DNA of 64,000 bases, taken from NCBI GenBank assembly GCA_963716735.1, contig OY970321.1, positions 372,001-436,000 on the forward strand, in the 5' to 3' direction. Below, piece after piece: positions 35,471 to 42,630 of the stretch. The notes below the pieces were generated by a model. It searched no databases. It saw only the letters and a program-made list of their open reading frames with translations, and was not told the origin of the DNA. Origin of the DNA: VRUE01 sp963716735 (GTDB lineage: Bacteria > Actinomycetota > Thermoleophilia > Solirubrobacterales > 70-9). The position numbers and the translations under genes are program-made. The first letter of the stretch is position 1. Each line of letters opens with the position of its first letter.

Positions 35471-35541
35471 CGAAATGCACATGATGGCGCCCATTAGCCC
35501 GAGCGATTACCGGTGCCAGAGGAATCAAACCGCCAGTTCGT

Positions 35542-35575
35542 GTTTCGGGCACTCGTGAGCATGAGTGCCCGAAAC
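35542..35575. repeat. 13-bp inverted repeat at right end of island A
   Basis: Arms 35542-35554 and 35563-35575 (GTTTCGGGCACTC and its complement, 8-nt loop). The half-site matches the palindrome at 31439 (TTTC[A/G]GGCACT). A degenerate third half-site is at 35812-35824 inside island B. Confidence 0.7.
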
Positions 35576-35690
35576 GGGTCATATCGCCGCATATCAGCGC
35601 GCATCCGTGATTGACACTTTCCGTCTCGTCAACGCGAAACTCCTGCAAATCACGACATTAGCGGCGCTCGGCCTCTGGACGACGACCTCT

Positions 35691-35733
35691 TTGCCATGCA
35701 GAAGGTCGAGGGTTCGAATCCCTTCAGCCGCTT
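35691..35733 (+). repeat. tRNA-Gly 3'-end direct repeat, copy 2 (att)
   Basis: 43 nt identical to 31315-31357, covering the anticodon loop to the 3' end of tRNA-Gly. There is no 5' half, so it is not a tRNA gene. It marks the right end of island A and the left end of island B. Confidence 0.9.
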
Positions 35734-35738
35734 CGCTG

Positions 35739-35770
35739 TAAACCGGCGCCTTTTGGGCGCCGGTTTCTTT
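35739..35770 (+). terminator. Rho-independent-type terminator after att copy 2
   Basis: Stem AAACCGGCGCC / GGCGCCGGTTT with TTTT loop and a following TCTTT. It sits right after the tRNA-Gly fragment, where a tRNA terminator would be. Confidence 0.7.
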
Positions 35771-35980
35771 ATCCGGGCGCTCTTCTGGTCAAGAAGTCGG
35801 ACACTGGTGCCCGAAGCTCGCCGACTGGTGTCCATATACGCCGCCCTTGAGCAGCTGACGCTGCGCTCGTCGATTTTGAGGCGCCAGGAGGGTTCGGCCA
35901 TGGCTCAACTCTGCTATTGACCGGCGGTCGGTAAGTCCTCTAAGTTATCGACCAATGGTCAACAACGGCGTGGGAGGCAG

Positions 35981-36559
35981 ATGATGACGACCGAGTACCA
36001 GCCTTTCCCTAACGAGGAGGGGCGGAACAATCGGCAGTCTCAACTGGAGATCCCGGCGATGGTGTGGGCACTGGGAATTCTGAGCGACAAGCGGATCCTC
36101 GAGGTGGGGTGTGGGCGGGGGGTCGCGCTGCCGGTCATCGATCGGTTGTGCAGCCCCCGACTGCTGGTGGGGCTCGACATCGACCCGAAGCTGCTGGTCG
36201 AGGCGGCGGCGAATCTCCGCGAGCACGGGACCACGGCGCAGCTTTGCGCCGCCGACGTCCGCCGAATGCCGTTCGCCGACGGAGCCTTCGACGTGATCAT
36301 CGACTTCGGCACGCTTTACCACATTGCCAAGCCGCAGGCCGCATCGGCCGAGATCGCTCGGGTCCTCGCTCCGGGCGGGATGTTTGTCCACGAGACGATG
36401 GCCTCGCAGTTGCTCTCGCATCCGGTTCGTTCGCGGGGTCGACGTCTGCCGCGGCTGGAGCATGACGGCCTGCGGCATAAGCGCTGGGCGATGCTCTGGG
36501 CCTCTCGCACCAAGGGGGTTTTGCCGACGGATGCAAGACAAAAGACCTCTTGTGCGTGA
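35981..36559 (+). CDS. Class I SAM methyltransferase (type 11)
   Basis: 192 aa. A strong Shine-Dalgarno (GGGAGG, 35972-35977) precedes tandem ATGs; the second (35984) has the better 6-nt spacing. Motif I is ILEVGCGRGVALPVI (about 39-53), then GLDIDPKLLVEA, CAADVRRMPFADGAFDVI and the post-motif FGTLYHIAKPQAASAEIARVLAPGG. This resembles ubiquinone/menaquinone-type and natural-product methyltransferases. The last 45 residues (after ETMASQLL) are basic and may have been replaced near the att site. Sole cargo of island B. Confidence 0.8.
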   Translation: MMTTEYQPFPNEEGRNNRQSQLEIPAMVWALGILSDKRILEVGCGRGVALPVIDRLCSPRLLVGLDIDPKLLVEAAANLREHGTTAQLCAADVRRMPFADGAFDVIIDFGTLYHIAKPQAASAEIARVLAPGGMFVHETMASQLLSHPVRSRGRRLPRLEHDGLRHKRWAMLWASRTKGVLPTDARQKTSCA

Positions 36560-36615
36560 CCGCCGGTCGCGAGGGCAGGGCGGCCCTCGCGGAGTGAGAA
36601 CCCCCGGTGGACGAC

Positions 36616-36658
36616 TTGCCATGCGGAAGGTCGAGGGTTCGAATCCCTTCAGCCGCTT
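36616..36658 (+). repeat. tRNA-Gly 3'-end direct repeat, copy 3 (att)
   Basis: 42 of 43 nt match the tRNA-Gly 3' end (one A to G change). Copies 2 and 3 also share GGACGAC upstream and CTTCGCT across the end. Right boundary of island B. Confidence 0.85.
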
Positions 36659-36944
36659 CGCTTCGAATCTCCTGCATTTGGGCCACTCGGCCTTTCCGGG
36701 GGAAATCAAACCACCCGCCCAGAGGTCAGGGAGGCTCTCGCACTGGGCCCTCTAGGAGTCGGCTGAAACTACCGGTGGGGAGGCGACTATCTCATCGGCA
36801 GCCGTTGCTCGAAGCCTAGGGCGAGGCTGGCTGTGCCAGACTCGGGGCAGCGCAGCACGACGCGGAGTGCAGTGGTGCCAGCCGCCGCCCACCGATTAGA
36901 AGCGTCTGAGTCGGGTTGAACCTCTACAGGAATGGGAGTTCGTC
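36659..36944. other. Non-coding stretch after island B
   Basis: About 285 nt with no convincing gene on either strand. The first bases resemble the flank of the intact tRNA-Gly (GAATC[C/T]CCTGCA seen at both). No hairpin with T-run and no clear promoter were seen until the GGGAG ribosome site at 36934-36938. Confidence 0.5.
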
Positions 36945-37142
36945 TTGCTATTCGTCGGACTAGGCATCTTGTATTTCGTTCTCTTGGTTGTCCTTGGCAT
37001 TAGGACGTTCCAGAACAAGCACTATCTCCTCTTTGCCTTCGGCTTTGTCATCCCGGTCATCTGGATCGTTGGGGCAATGTTGCCGCCGAAAGGCATGTCC
37101 CATGTGGATGACCTGTATGCCCGCCGCGGCGAGACGGACTAG
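36945..37142 (+). CDS. Small two-helix membrane protein
   Basis: 65 aa, TTG start with a GGGAG Shine-Dalgarno 6 nt upstream (36934-36938). Two hydrophobic helices (LFVGLGILYFVLLVVLGI, about 2-19, and LLFAFGFVIPVIWIVGAML, about 28-46) flank a short polar loop with FQNKHY; a charged tail ends DDLYARRGETD. Not recognised as a family; the arrangement resembles small PspC/phospholipase-D N-terminal-like helices seen in actinobacteria. It converges with the helicase gene. Confidence 0.6.
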   Translation: MLFVGLGILYFVLLVVLGIRTFQNKHYLLFAFGFVIPVIWIVGAMLPPKGMSHVDDLYARRGETD

Positions 37143-37167
37143 GCGCCTCGGCCGGCCCCGGTGGATC

Positions 37168-38889
37168 TCATCGCCACAGCTCGCGGCGCAGCATCGCATT
37201 GCCGCGCTCGAGTTGATCGATGGTGGCGCTGGCGACGGAGCGCGTCCGGGTGTCGCGATTGATGCGGGCCTGGACCTCCCGGTGCGACTTGCTGGTGCGA
37301 CGGGCGACCTCGGTGACCAGGCGCTTACGCTCGCCGCGCAGCCGCTCTCGGGTCGCGTAGGCCGACTCCCGCTCGGGTTCGAGATCCTCCGACGCGGCTT
37401 CGGGCCTGGCGAGGGCGGTCGCCTTCTTCGTTCCCGGCTCGGGGTCATCGGTCGGGAAGAGCTGAAGCGTGGTCTCGCTCATGATCGCCTCGTCCAGCTC
37501 GGCGTCCCCCGAGCTCAGGACGGCAAAGCCATCACCCGGCTCGCCCCGCTCCGAGTCGTCCATCTCTTCGCCCTCTTCCTCCTCGGCGTCAGGCGAGAGG
37601 TCGAGCGCATGACGGCGCTCCAGCTCGATCTCGCGGGCGAGTGCCTTCAGCCGCGGGTCGGCCGGCATCAGGAGGTAGCTCATCTGGCGGCGTGGCCCCG
37701 GGGTGGTCCTGATGAAGCGACCGACCACCTGGCGGAAGAAGAGCTCGGTCCGGGCCGCCGTCGCATAGACACCGACCCGCAGGCGGGGAATGTCGACGCC
37801 CTCTGAAACCATCAGGACGGAGACCATCCAGCGTCGGTCGGAGGAGGCGAAATCGGCGATGCGCCGGCTGGCACCGGGTTCGTCGCTCATCACCAGCTCG
37901 GGTCGCTCCCCCGAGACCGACGCGAGCCGCGTCGCAATCGCCCGCGCGTGATCCTGATCGGAGGCGATGACCAAGCCACCGGCGTCAGGGTGCCCGTCGG
38001 CGCGCACCTCGCTCAGCTTGGCATCGCCGTCGCGCAGTACCTCGCCCATCCACTCGCCTTCCGGGATAATCGCTGTCCGCAGGCGCCGTGCCGTCTCCAG
38101 GGCCGGCAAGGCGAGGTCGAAGTCGGCGCTGCGCAGCCGACCGTCCGAGAGCCACTCCATCTCGCCGTCATACGGCAGGAAGGTGATCGGGCGGCATACC
38201 CGGTCGACCAGCGCCTGCGGATAGCCGTAGACGTAGTCGGCTCGGCTGAGGCCGTTCTCGCCGTAGGTGACCCAGGGAATGGCCGAGTTGTCGGAGCGGA
38301 AGGGCGTGCCCGAGAGAAGCAGCCGGAAGCGGGCGCCGTCGAAGGCCTTCCGGGTTTGCAGGCCCCAGGCGGCCTGATCGCCCATGTGGTGTGGCTCGTC
38401 GGCGATCAGAAGGGTCGGCCGGTGGCCGGCGGCCAGCCGGTGCGTATCCGGCCCGGCCGCGATCGTCTGGTAGGTGACGGCGACGCCGTGGAAGTCGGCC
38501 GACTCCGGCCCGTCCGAGTTTGGCCTGTTCGGCTCGAGGTCGATGCCGTAGCGGCCCGCGTCAGCGGCCCACTGGCGGCAGATGTGGGTGGTCGGGCCGA
38601 CCACGACGACGCGCGAGACGAACTTGGCGCTCAGCATCCGGTGGGCGATGTGCAGACCGAAGGTGGTCTTGCCGGCCGCCGGCGTGGCCGAGGCCAAGAA
38701 GCTGGTGGCCGAGTGCGCCCGCACGGCTTCGGTCGCCTCCTCTTGCCACGAGCGGAGGGGTCGGGCGTCGGGCCAATCCGGAAGCGATCCGGCACGCGCC
38801 CCGCCGCCGATCAGGTGCTGAGAGGCGTCGTACAAGGGCGCGCCACAATAGGGTTGCCGGCGGTCGGAGGACGGCCGCCCGTACCTCAC
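37168..38889 (-). CDS. DEAD/DEAH-type SF2 helicase (type III restriction-like)
   Basis: 573 aa from GTG 38889 (the frame stays open further upstream but that part lies over another gene). Helicase motifs: I ATPAAGKTTFG (about 68-78), Ia VVVVGPTTHICRQW, II IADEPHHMGD (DEPH, 164-167), III LLLSGTPFRSD, IV-VI region VSEGVDIPRLRVGVYATA and VVGRFIRTTPG. After about residue 440 comes an acidic region (EEEEGEEMDDSERGEP) and a helical basic tail. Q-motif-like RSWQEEA at 46-52. It resembles stand-alone ResIII helicases often found in defence islands or DNA repair; no nuclease domain is seen. Located just outside the tRNA-Gly islands. Confidence 0.85.
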   Translation of the reverse strand: MRYGRPSSDRRQPYCGAPLYDASQHLIGGGARAGSLPDWPDARPLRSWQEEATEAVRAHSATSFLASATPAAGKTTFGLHIAHRMLSAKFVSRVVVVGPTTHICRQWAADAGRYGIDLEPNRPNSDGPESADFHGVAVTYQTIAAGPDTHRLAAGHRPTLLIADEPHHMGDQAAWGLQTRKAFDGARFRLLLSGTPFRSDNSAIPWVTYGENGLSRADYVYGYPQALVDRVCRPITFLPYDGEMEWLSDGRLRSADFDLALPALETARRLRTAIIPEGEWMGEVLRDGDAKLSEVRADGHPDAGGLVIASDQDHARAIATRLASVSGERPELVMSDEPGASRRIADFASSDRRWMVSVLMVSEGVDIPRLRVGVYATAARTELFFRQVVGRFIRTTPGPRRQMSYLLMPADPRLKALAREIELERRHALDLSPDAEEEEGEEMDDSERGEPGDGFAVLSSGDAELDEAIMSETTLQLFPTDDPEPGTKKATALARPEAASEDLEPERESAYATRERLRGERKRLVTEVARRTSKSHREVQARINRDTRTRSVASATIDQLERGNAMLRRELWR

Positions 38890-38908
38890 TGCCTGCGTGA
38901 AGACACGG

Positions 38909-39262
38909 TCAGGCGGGCTGCCAGAGCTCGATCCGATTGCCCTCGGGATCGGTGACCCAGCCGAATCGACCGACACCCTCCATGTCCTGCGTCTCTTGAG
39001 ACACGTCCGCTCCCTTGGCGCGCAGCTGTGCGAGCATCGCATCCAGGTCGCGGACGCGGAAGTTGACCATGGCCTGCTGGGCACGGGACCCGAAGTAGTC
39101 GGTCTCGGACTCGAACGTCGCGAACACCGTCGGCCCCGCTTCCTGACGCCACAGGCCGTTCTCATCGGCGTCCAGGCCCAGGCAATCGCGATACCACGCG
39201 CCCAAGGCCACCGGGTCGGAGGCCCGCATGAAGTATCCACCGATTCCAAGCACACGCTCCAT
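38909..39262 (-). CDS. VOC-family (glyoxalase-like) protein
   Basis: 117 aa from ATG 39262. One full VOC unit pair: VLGIGGYFMRASDPVALGAWYRDCLGL split as GIGGYFMRAS and ALGAWYRDCLGL (about 5-26) and MVNFRVRDLDAMLAQLRAKG, ending DPEGNRIELWQP (metal/substrate Glu). Typical of small bleomycin-resistance/glyoxalase proteins; substrate unknown. It lies 19 nt upstream of the helicase start on the same strand, so the two may be co-transcribed. Confidence 0.85.
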   Translation of the reverse strand: MERVLGIGGYFMRASDPVALGAWYRDCLGLDADENGLWRQEAGPTVFATFESETDYFGSRAQQAMVNFRVRDLDAMLAQLRAKGADVSQETQDMEGVGRFGWVTDPEGNRIELWQPA

Positions 39263-39297
39263 GTCGCTATCTTGCCAGGACGGCGATCGGACGGGTC

Positions 39298-39303
39298 TAG
39301 GAT
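39298..39303 (+). promoter_or_regulatory. -10 box of SnoaL-like gene
   Basis: TAGGAT, 6 nt before GTG 39310; supports that start and leaderless initiation. Confidence 0.5.
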
Positions 39304-39309
39304 CGTGCA

Positions 39310-39750
39310 GTGGGCGTTCTGAGCATCGACGAGCTACGCGGCTTCTACGCGGAATACGTCGCCGCATGGAATCGTCGGGACATGGAGCGTTACTACTCCC
39401 TCTACAGCGAGAACCTGGTCTTTCAGGACGGCATCAAGGTCTTGCACGGCGTGGACGCTCTTCGAGAGCGCTACGAATCCGAACTGTCAGCCTTCCCCGA
39501 CCTCGCGATCGAGTGCAAACGACTGTTGGTCGATGAAGGCACGCAAACCCTCGCGGCTGAGAACCTCGAGCGAGGTACGCATAGCGGCGACCTGGTGGTG
39601 GGCGGCGAGAGACTTTCGCCGACGGGAAGGAGGCTGGAGCTGCGGGGAGGCCTATTCATGACCCTCGATGAGGACGGGCGTATAGCTGAGATGAGCGAGT
39701 ACTTCGATTTCGGACAGTTCCTTGCCCAGCTACGCGGAGATTCCGCCTGA
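39310..39750 (+). CDS. SnoaL-like (NTF2-fold) protein
   Basis: 146 aa. SIDELRGFYAEYVAAWNRRDMERYYSLYSEN is the N-terminal cone-fold segment of SnoaL-like polyketide-cyclase/ester-cyclase proteins (shown in parts: YAEYVAAWNRRD, then LVFQDGIKVLHGVDAL), and the C-terminus FMTLDEDGRIAEMSEYFDFGQFL fits too. The substrate and reaction are unknown. It is divergent from the VOC gene with 47 nt between starts. The following lipoprotein gene starts 31 nt after its stop. Confidence 0.8.
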   Translation: MGVLSIDELRGFYAEYVAAWNRRDMERYYSLYSENLVFQDGIKVLHGVDALRERYESELSAFPDLAIECKRLLVDEGTQTLAAENLERGTHSGDLVVGGERLSPTGRRLELRGGLFMTLDEDGRIAEMSEYFDFGQFLAQLRGDSA

Positions 39751-39781
39751 GCTCTTGACGCTTCTCGGCCGCACCAGGGGG

Positions 39782-40333
39782 ATGAGCGGATATCACCATC
39801 GTTTACTGCTGATTTTCGTGGTCTGTCTTGCCTTGCTACCTGGCTGCGGCGAGAGCTCTCAGTCCGACGACACGACCGCACGGATCGCGCCCGGCGCGCA
39901 CCCCGCGCCGACCCACCCGAAGTTAGCAGTCGGCCACAAGGTCCGCGACTGCGACATCACCTTCGACGGTCCCGGCCCGGCCGACTGGCGCAAGCACTCT
40001 CTGTGGGTCGGCCCGTTCGGGCTGGCCGGTCCGGGCCCGGGACCGGACTTCGACGAAGGTGCGCTCCAAGGCGGCCTGCTGACGGTGAAGACGCCGACGA
40101 TGGTCGCCGGGCATCGTCCGGTGACGATCTCCGTACCAGAGGCGCAGCGGTATCGCGTTGGGATCCTCGGAGTGCATCCCCGCCCCGCCTATGCCTCGGT
40201 CACCTATGTGCCCTGCGACGACAAGCCGCGAACCGTTTTCGCGGCCGGGTTCCTGCTACGCGACCGCAGGCCGGTGACCCTCCTGGTCCGGGTCGGCGAC
40301 GGGCCGATCCGCGGTCTCCATCTGAGCGGCTAG
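39782..40333 (+). CDS. Putative lipoprotein
   Basis: 183 aa from ATG 39782. A signal peptide (HHRLLLIFVVCLALLPGCGES) ends in a lipobox-like LPGC with Cys22. The mature part has one pair of cysteines (VRDCDITF and YVPCDDKP) and beta-rich segments, with a Gly/Pro-rich GLAGPGPGPDFDEG. Not recognised. An alternative ATG-like start at 39722 would overlap the SnoaL-like gene and hide the signal peptide, so 39782 is preferred. Confidence 0.65.
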   Translation: MSGYHHRLLLIFVVCLALLPGCGESSQSDDTTARIAPGAHPAPTHPKLAVGHKVRDCDITFDGPGPADWRKHSLWVGPFGLAGPGPGPDFDEGALQGGLLTVKTPTMVAGHRPVTISVPEAQRYRVGILGVHPRPAYASVTYVPCDDKPRTVFAAGFLLRDRRPVTLLVRVGDGPIRGLHLSG

Positions 40334-40425
40334 TCGCCGCTTCGCCGGTTGCGTGGCCCAGATACGCGATCTTCGCTGTCGGTCTCGCATGGCGTCCGCG
40401 AGCGGCTGCATGCTCCGCCGGACCG

Positions 40426-41619
40426 ATGACGCCGGTTGCGGACGATCGCCCTCGCTCGCCATCACTCGTGCGCCCGCGCGAAGTGGCGCGGTCGGTTACG
40501 CCGCTGGAGCTGTTCTTCGACCTGGTCTACGTCTTCACGGTGAGCCAGCTTGCGCACCACCTGCTCGATCACGTCGACGCTCGTGGCATGGCCGAGACCC
40601 TGGTTCTAACCCTGGCGGTGATGTACGCCTGGTTCATGACCGTCTGGACGTCGAACTGGCTCGACGCCGACCGGCAGCCGGTCCGCCTGCTGCTGCTCGG
40701 GCTGATGTTTGCCAGCCTAGTCATGTCGACCTCGATCTCGGGTGCGTTCGGCGACCGAGCCGGCATGTTCGTGATCGGCTATCTGACGATCCAGATCGGC
40801 CGCACCGCGTTTGCCGTCTTTGCCTTCCAGGGTCACCGCCTGCACATGCACTTCGCCAACGCGCTCGTCTGGGAGGTCGGGACCGCGCCGCTCTGGATCG
40901 CCGGCATCGCCACCGGTAGTGGCGCCCGGCTCGCGCTGTGGGCGGCGGCGACGCTGATCACCTACGCCGGCGTGATCGCCGGCCATCCGCTGCCGGGTAG
41001 GAAAAGCCCATTCAGCTCCGACAGCCAGATCTACGCCGAGCACCTGCTCGAGCGCTTCCGTCTCTTCTTCCTGATCGCCCTCGGCGAGACCGTCCTCACC
41101 CTTGGCAACGCGTTCGCCGATCAGGAGATCGCGGCCGACCGGTTGCTCGTCCTCGCCGCCGCTTTTACCGGCTCGGTCGCCCTCTGGTGGTGCTACTTCC
41201 ATCGCGCGGAGGAGATCGGCGTACGGGCTGTGAAGGAAGCGGACAAGCCCTCGCGCATCGTCGGCCTCGGCAACTACACGCTGATCCTGATGGTCATCGG
41301 CATCGTCGCGATCGCCGTCGGGGACGAGTTGGCCATTGCCCACCCAGGGGCGGAGACGAGCTTCGACGTCAGCCTGCTCGTCTTCGGTGGTCCGGTGATC
41401 TTCCTGCTTGCCCAGTCGGCCTTCATGCGCATGGCGACCGGCCGCGTGCCCAGATCCCGGGCCATCGCCTCGGTGGCGCTACTGATTCTTGCCCTGGTTA
41501 CGGCGCCCCTCAGCCTCCTCGTCGCGGTTACCGCGGCAAGCACCGTCCTCGTCTCGGTGGCGGTCGACGATGCCCGTGCCGAGCCCCACCCGGCCGGCCC
41601 GGACATGGCCGCCCCGTAA
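40426..41619 (+). CDS. Low temperature requirement protein A (LtrA) family membrane protein
   Basis: 397 aa from ATG 40426. The LtrA signature VTPLELFFDLVYVFTVSQLAHHLL occurs near residues 24-47 (given as ELFFDLVYVFTVSQLAHH), followed by about ten transmembrane helices, and the family motif YAEHLLERFRLFFLIALGETVL (shown as HLLERFRLFFLIALGE). The biochemical role of LtrA proteins is not established; Listeria ltrA is needed for growth in the cold. It lies directly upstream of tRNA-Cys. Confidence 0.9.
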   Translation: MTPVADDRPRSPSLVRPREVARSVTPLELFFDLVYVFTVSQLAHHLLDHVDARGMAETLVLTLAVMYAWFMTVWTSNWLDADRQPVRLLLLGLMFASLVMSTSISGAFGDRAGMFVIGYLTIQIGRTAFAVFAFQGHRLHMHFANALVWEVGTAPLWIAGIATGSGARLALWAAATLITYAGVIAGHPLPGRKSPFSSDSQIYAEHLLERFRLFFLIALGETVLTLGNAFADQEIAADRLLVLAAAFTGSVALWWCYFHRAEEIGVRAVKEADKPSRIVGLGNYTLILMVIGIVAIAVGDELAIAHPGAETSFDVSLLVFGGPVIFLLAQSAFMRMATGRVPRSRAIASVALLILALVTAPLSLLVAVTAASTVLVSVAVDDARAEPHPAGPDMAAP

Positions 41620-41652
41620 CGGGTGGGCCGCCGCTACGCTTTGCCTCGCTTC

Positions 41653-41723
41653 GGCGCCTTGGCGGAGTGGCTACGCAGCGGCCTGCAAAGCCGTTTACAC
41701 CGGTTCGATTCCGGTAGGCGCCT
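41653..41723 (+). tRNA. tRNA-Cys (anticodon GCA)
   Basis: Acceptor GGCGCCT pairs with AGGCGCC; anticodon stem GCGGC/GCCGT with loop CTGCAAA gives anticodon GCA; T-arm ACCGG TTCGATT CCGGT; discriminator T; no encoded CCA. Its 3' part is repeated at 45643 and, degenerate, at 46688: integration site of two islands. Confidence 0.95.
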
Positions 41724-41765
41724 CTGGCTCTGGCGAGCGAAGTTTGGCTTGTTAGAGCGCTTTGC

Positions 41766-41783
41766 GCGGCCTTCTCAGGCCGC
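41766..41783 (+). terminator. Weak hairpin after tRNA-Cys
   Basis: GCGGCCT TCTC AGGCCGC, 7-bp stem 43 nt after the tRNA, with no clear T-run. Confidence 0.35.
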
Positions 41784-41827
41784 TTGCTCCTCCGGCTGAG
41801 TCCGGTTGTTGCCGATTATCTGGATGT

Positions 41828-41848
41828 AAAACTGGCCCACGACTGGCC
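41828..41848 (+). repeat. ACTGGCC direct-repeat element, left end of island C
   Basis: AAACTGGCCCA followed by CG and ACTGGCC. The same arrangement with a 3-nt spacer occurs at 45574-45594 near the right end. Candidate arm-type integrase sites. Confidence 0.5.
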
Positions 41849-41913
41849 TACCGGTCCGTTCACCGGCTCTGATTTCCGGTGGCGTAGAGCCTGGGTGCAA
41901 CAATGTGTCCGCG

Positions 41914-42063
41914 ATGAAGCCCCAAGCTCCCAGCGCTCCGACGAAGACCACTGAGAAGCCCGATATGAAATCGGGCCTGCCGGGCACTCCGGAGGAGCAG
42001 CGCCGCGATCTTCGTGTGGCCATGAAAAAGCATGAGGAGACGCTGCGCCGCTTGGCGCAGTAG
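41914..42063 (+). CDS. 49-aa ORF upstream of Doc, putative antitoxin
   Basis: 49 aa, ATG 41914 to TAG 42063. A Pro/Lys-rich N-terminus (KPQAPSAPTKTTEKPD) leads to a charged helix (TPEEQRRDLRVAMKKHEETL). It ends 14 nt before the Doc-type toxin gene, the place of the antitoxin (Phd) in phd-doc operons. It lacks a recognisable Phd DNA-binding fold, so the antitoxin role is inference from position and size. Confidence 0.5.
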   Translation: MKPQAPSAPTKTTEKPDMKSGLPGTPEEQRRDLRVAMKKHEETLRRLAQ

Positions 42064-42077
42064 CCCGCCACTCGAAA

Positions 42078-42467
42078 GTGGCCGGGGTCTTCTACGTCAC
42101 GTTCGGCGACTACTGCCGCATTGCAGCCGAGGTACTCGGGACGACCCCTGAGCAGGTCGCTCGGCTGCCTCGCATTGCCCTAGCCGATTCTGCGCTTGCC
42201 TCTCCGCGCGCTGGGTTCGGCGACCACGATGCCTATCCGACCCTGATCGAGAAGGCCGCCGTTCTGGTTGAGCACCTGGCTCGCAATCACCCGCTCCCCG
42301 ACGGCAATAAGCGCTGCGCTTTCCTAGCTGTGGAGCGCTTCCTGGCGGCCAACGGACGGCCGATCACTGATGCTGATCCTGATACCGACGTACCGATGGT
42401 GGAGAAGATCGCGGCGGGCGAAGCGACTCCCAACGCGATCATCAGGTGGCTGGAGAGTCGTACCTGA
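42078..42467 (+). CDS. doc: Doc-type Fic-domain toxin
   Basis: 129 aa, GTG start. The Fic/Doc motif is HPLPDGNKRCAF (His71 to Arg79 for HPLPDGNKR), a form of HxFx[D/N]GNKR with the catalytic His and GNKR intact. N-terminal YVTFGDYCRIAAEVLG and DHDAYPTLIEKAAVLVEHLARN match the death-on-curing family. Doc phosphorylates EF-Tu and stops translation unless neutralised. Cargo of island C. Confidence 0.88.
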   Translation: MAGVFYVTFGDYCRIAAEVLGTTPEQVARLPRIALADSALASPRAGFGDHDAYPTLIEKAAVLVEHLARNHPLPDGNKRCAFLAVERFLAANGRPITDADPDTDVPMVEKIAAGEATPNAIIRWLESRT

Positions 42468-42483
42468 CGAATAGGCTCCCGGT

Positions 42484-42630
42484 GTGCCGAAGGACGCCAA
42501 AGCAAAAGCGCTCGCCGATGCGAAGCGCGCTCAGCTTGACTACGAGCGGGACGTGAAGGCCGCGCGAGAGGCAAGGCGCAAGAGCTTCGCCCGAGCGCAG
42601 AAATCCGGATCGTCGCTGGCCGATATTGCG
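42484..42630 (+). pseudogene. Truncated small charged protein fused to integrase remnant
   Basis: GTG 42484 opens a charged helix (KDAKAKALADAKRAQLDYER, then RKSFARAQKSGSSLADIAGAL) that breaks off at about 42630, where integrase coding sequence begins in another frame; the frame then runs on to 42723 in nonsense. SLADIAGAL looks like the first helix of an HTH, so a small DNA-binding protein was probably cut by the deletion that also removed the integrase N-terminus. Confidence 0.5.

Larger units (their letters stand above)
31315..35733 (+). mobile_element. Integrated island A at tRNA-Gly
   Basis: Bounded by identical 43-nt copies of the tRNA-Gly 3' end (31315-31357 and 35691-35733). Cargo: DUF433/DUF5615 pair, an OLD-type ATPase/TOPRIM protein and an unknown 299-aa protein. 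No integrase remains. Inverted repeats with a shared half-site lie inside both ends (31439, 35542). Confidence 0.8.
35691..36658 (+). mobile_element. Integrated island B at tRNA-Gly
   Basis: About 0.9 kb between tRNA-Gly copy 2 and copy 3 (42 of 43 nt identical). It holds only one methyltransferase gene and a terminator; too small to encode its own mobility, so probably a remnant or satellite. Confidence 0.65.

Noticed and set aside
35696..35920. Short open frame beginning in the tRNA-Gly fragment (MQKVEGSNPFSRF)
   Set aside because: This peptide is the usual false translation of a tRNA 3' end; the stretch is an att repeat plus terminator.
36616..36658. Possible second tRNA-Gly gene
   Set aside because: No 5' half, D-arm or acceptor 5' strand; only the 3' part is present.
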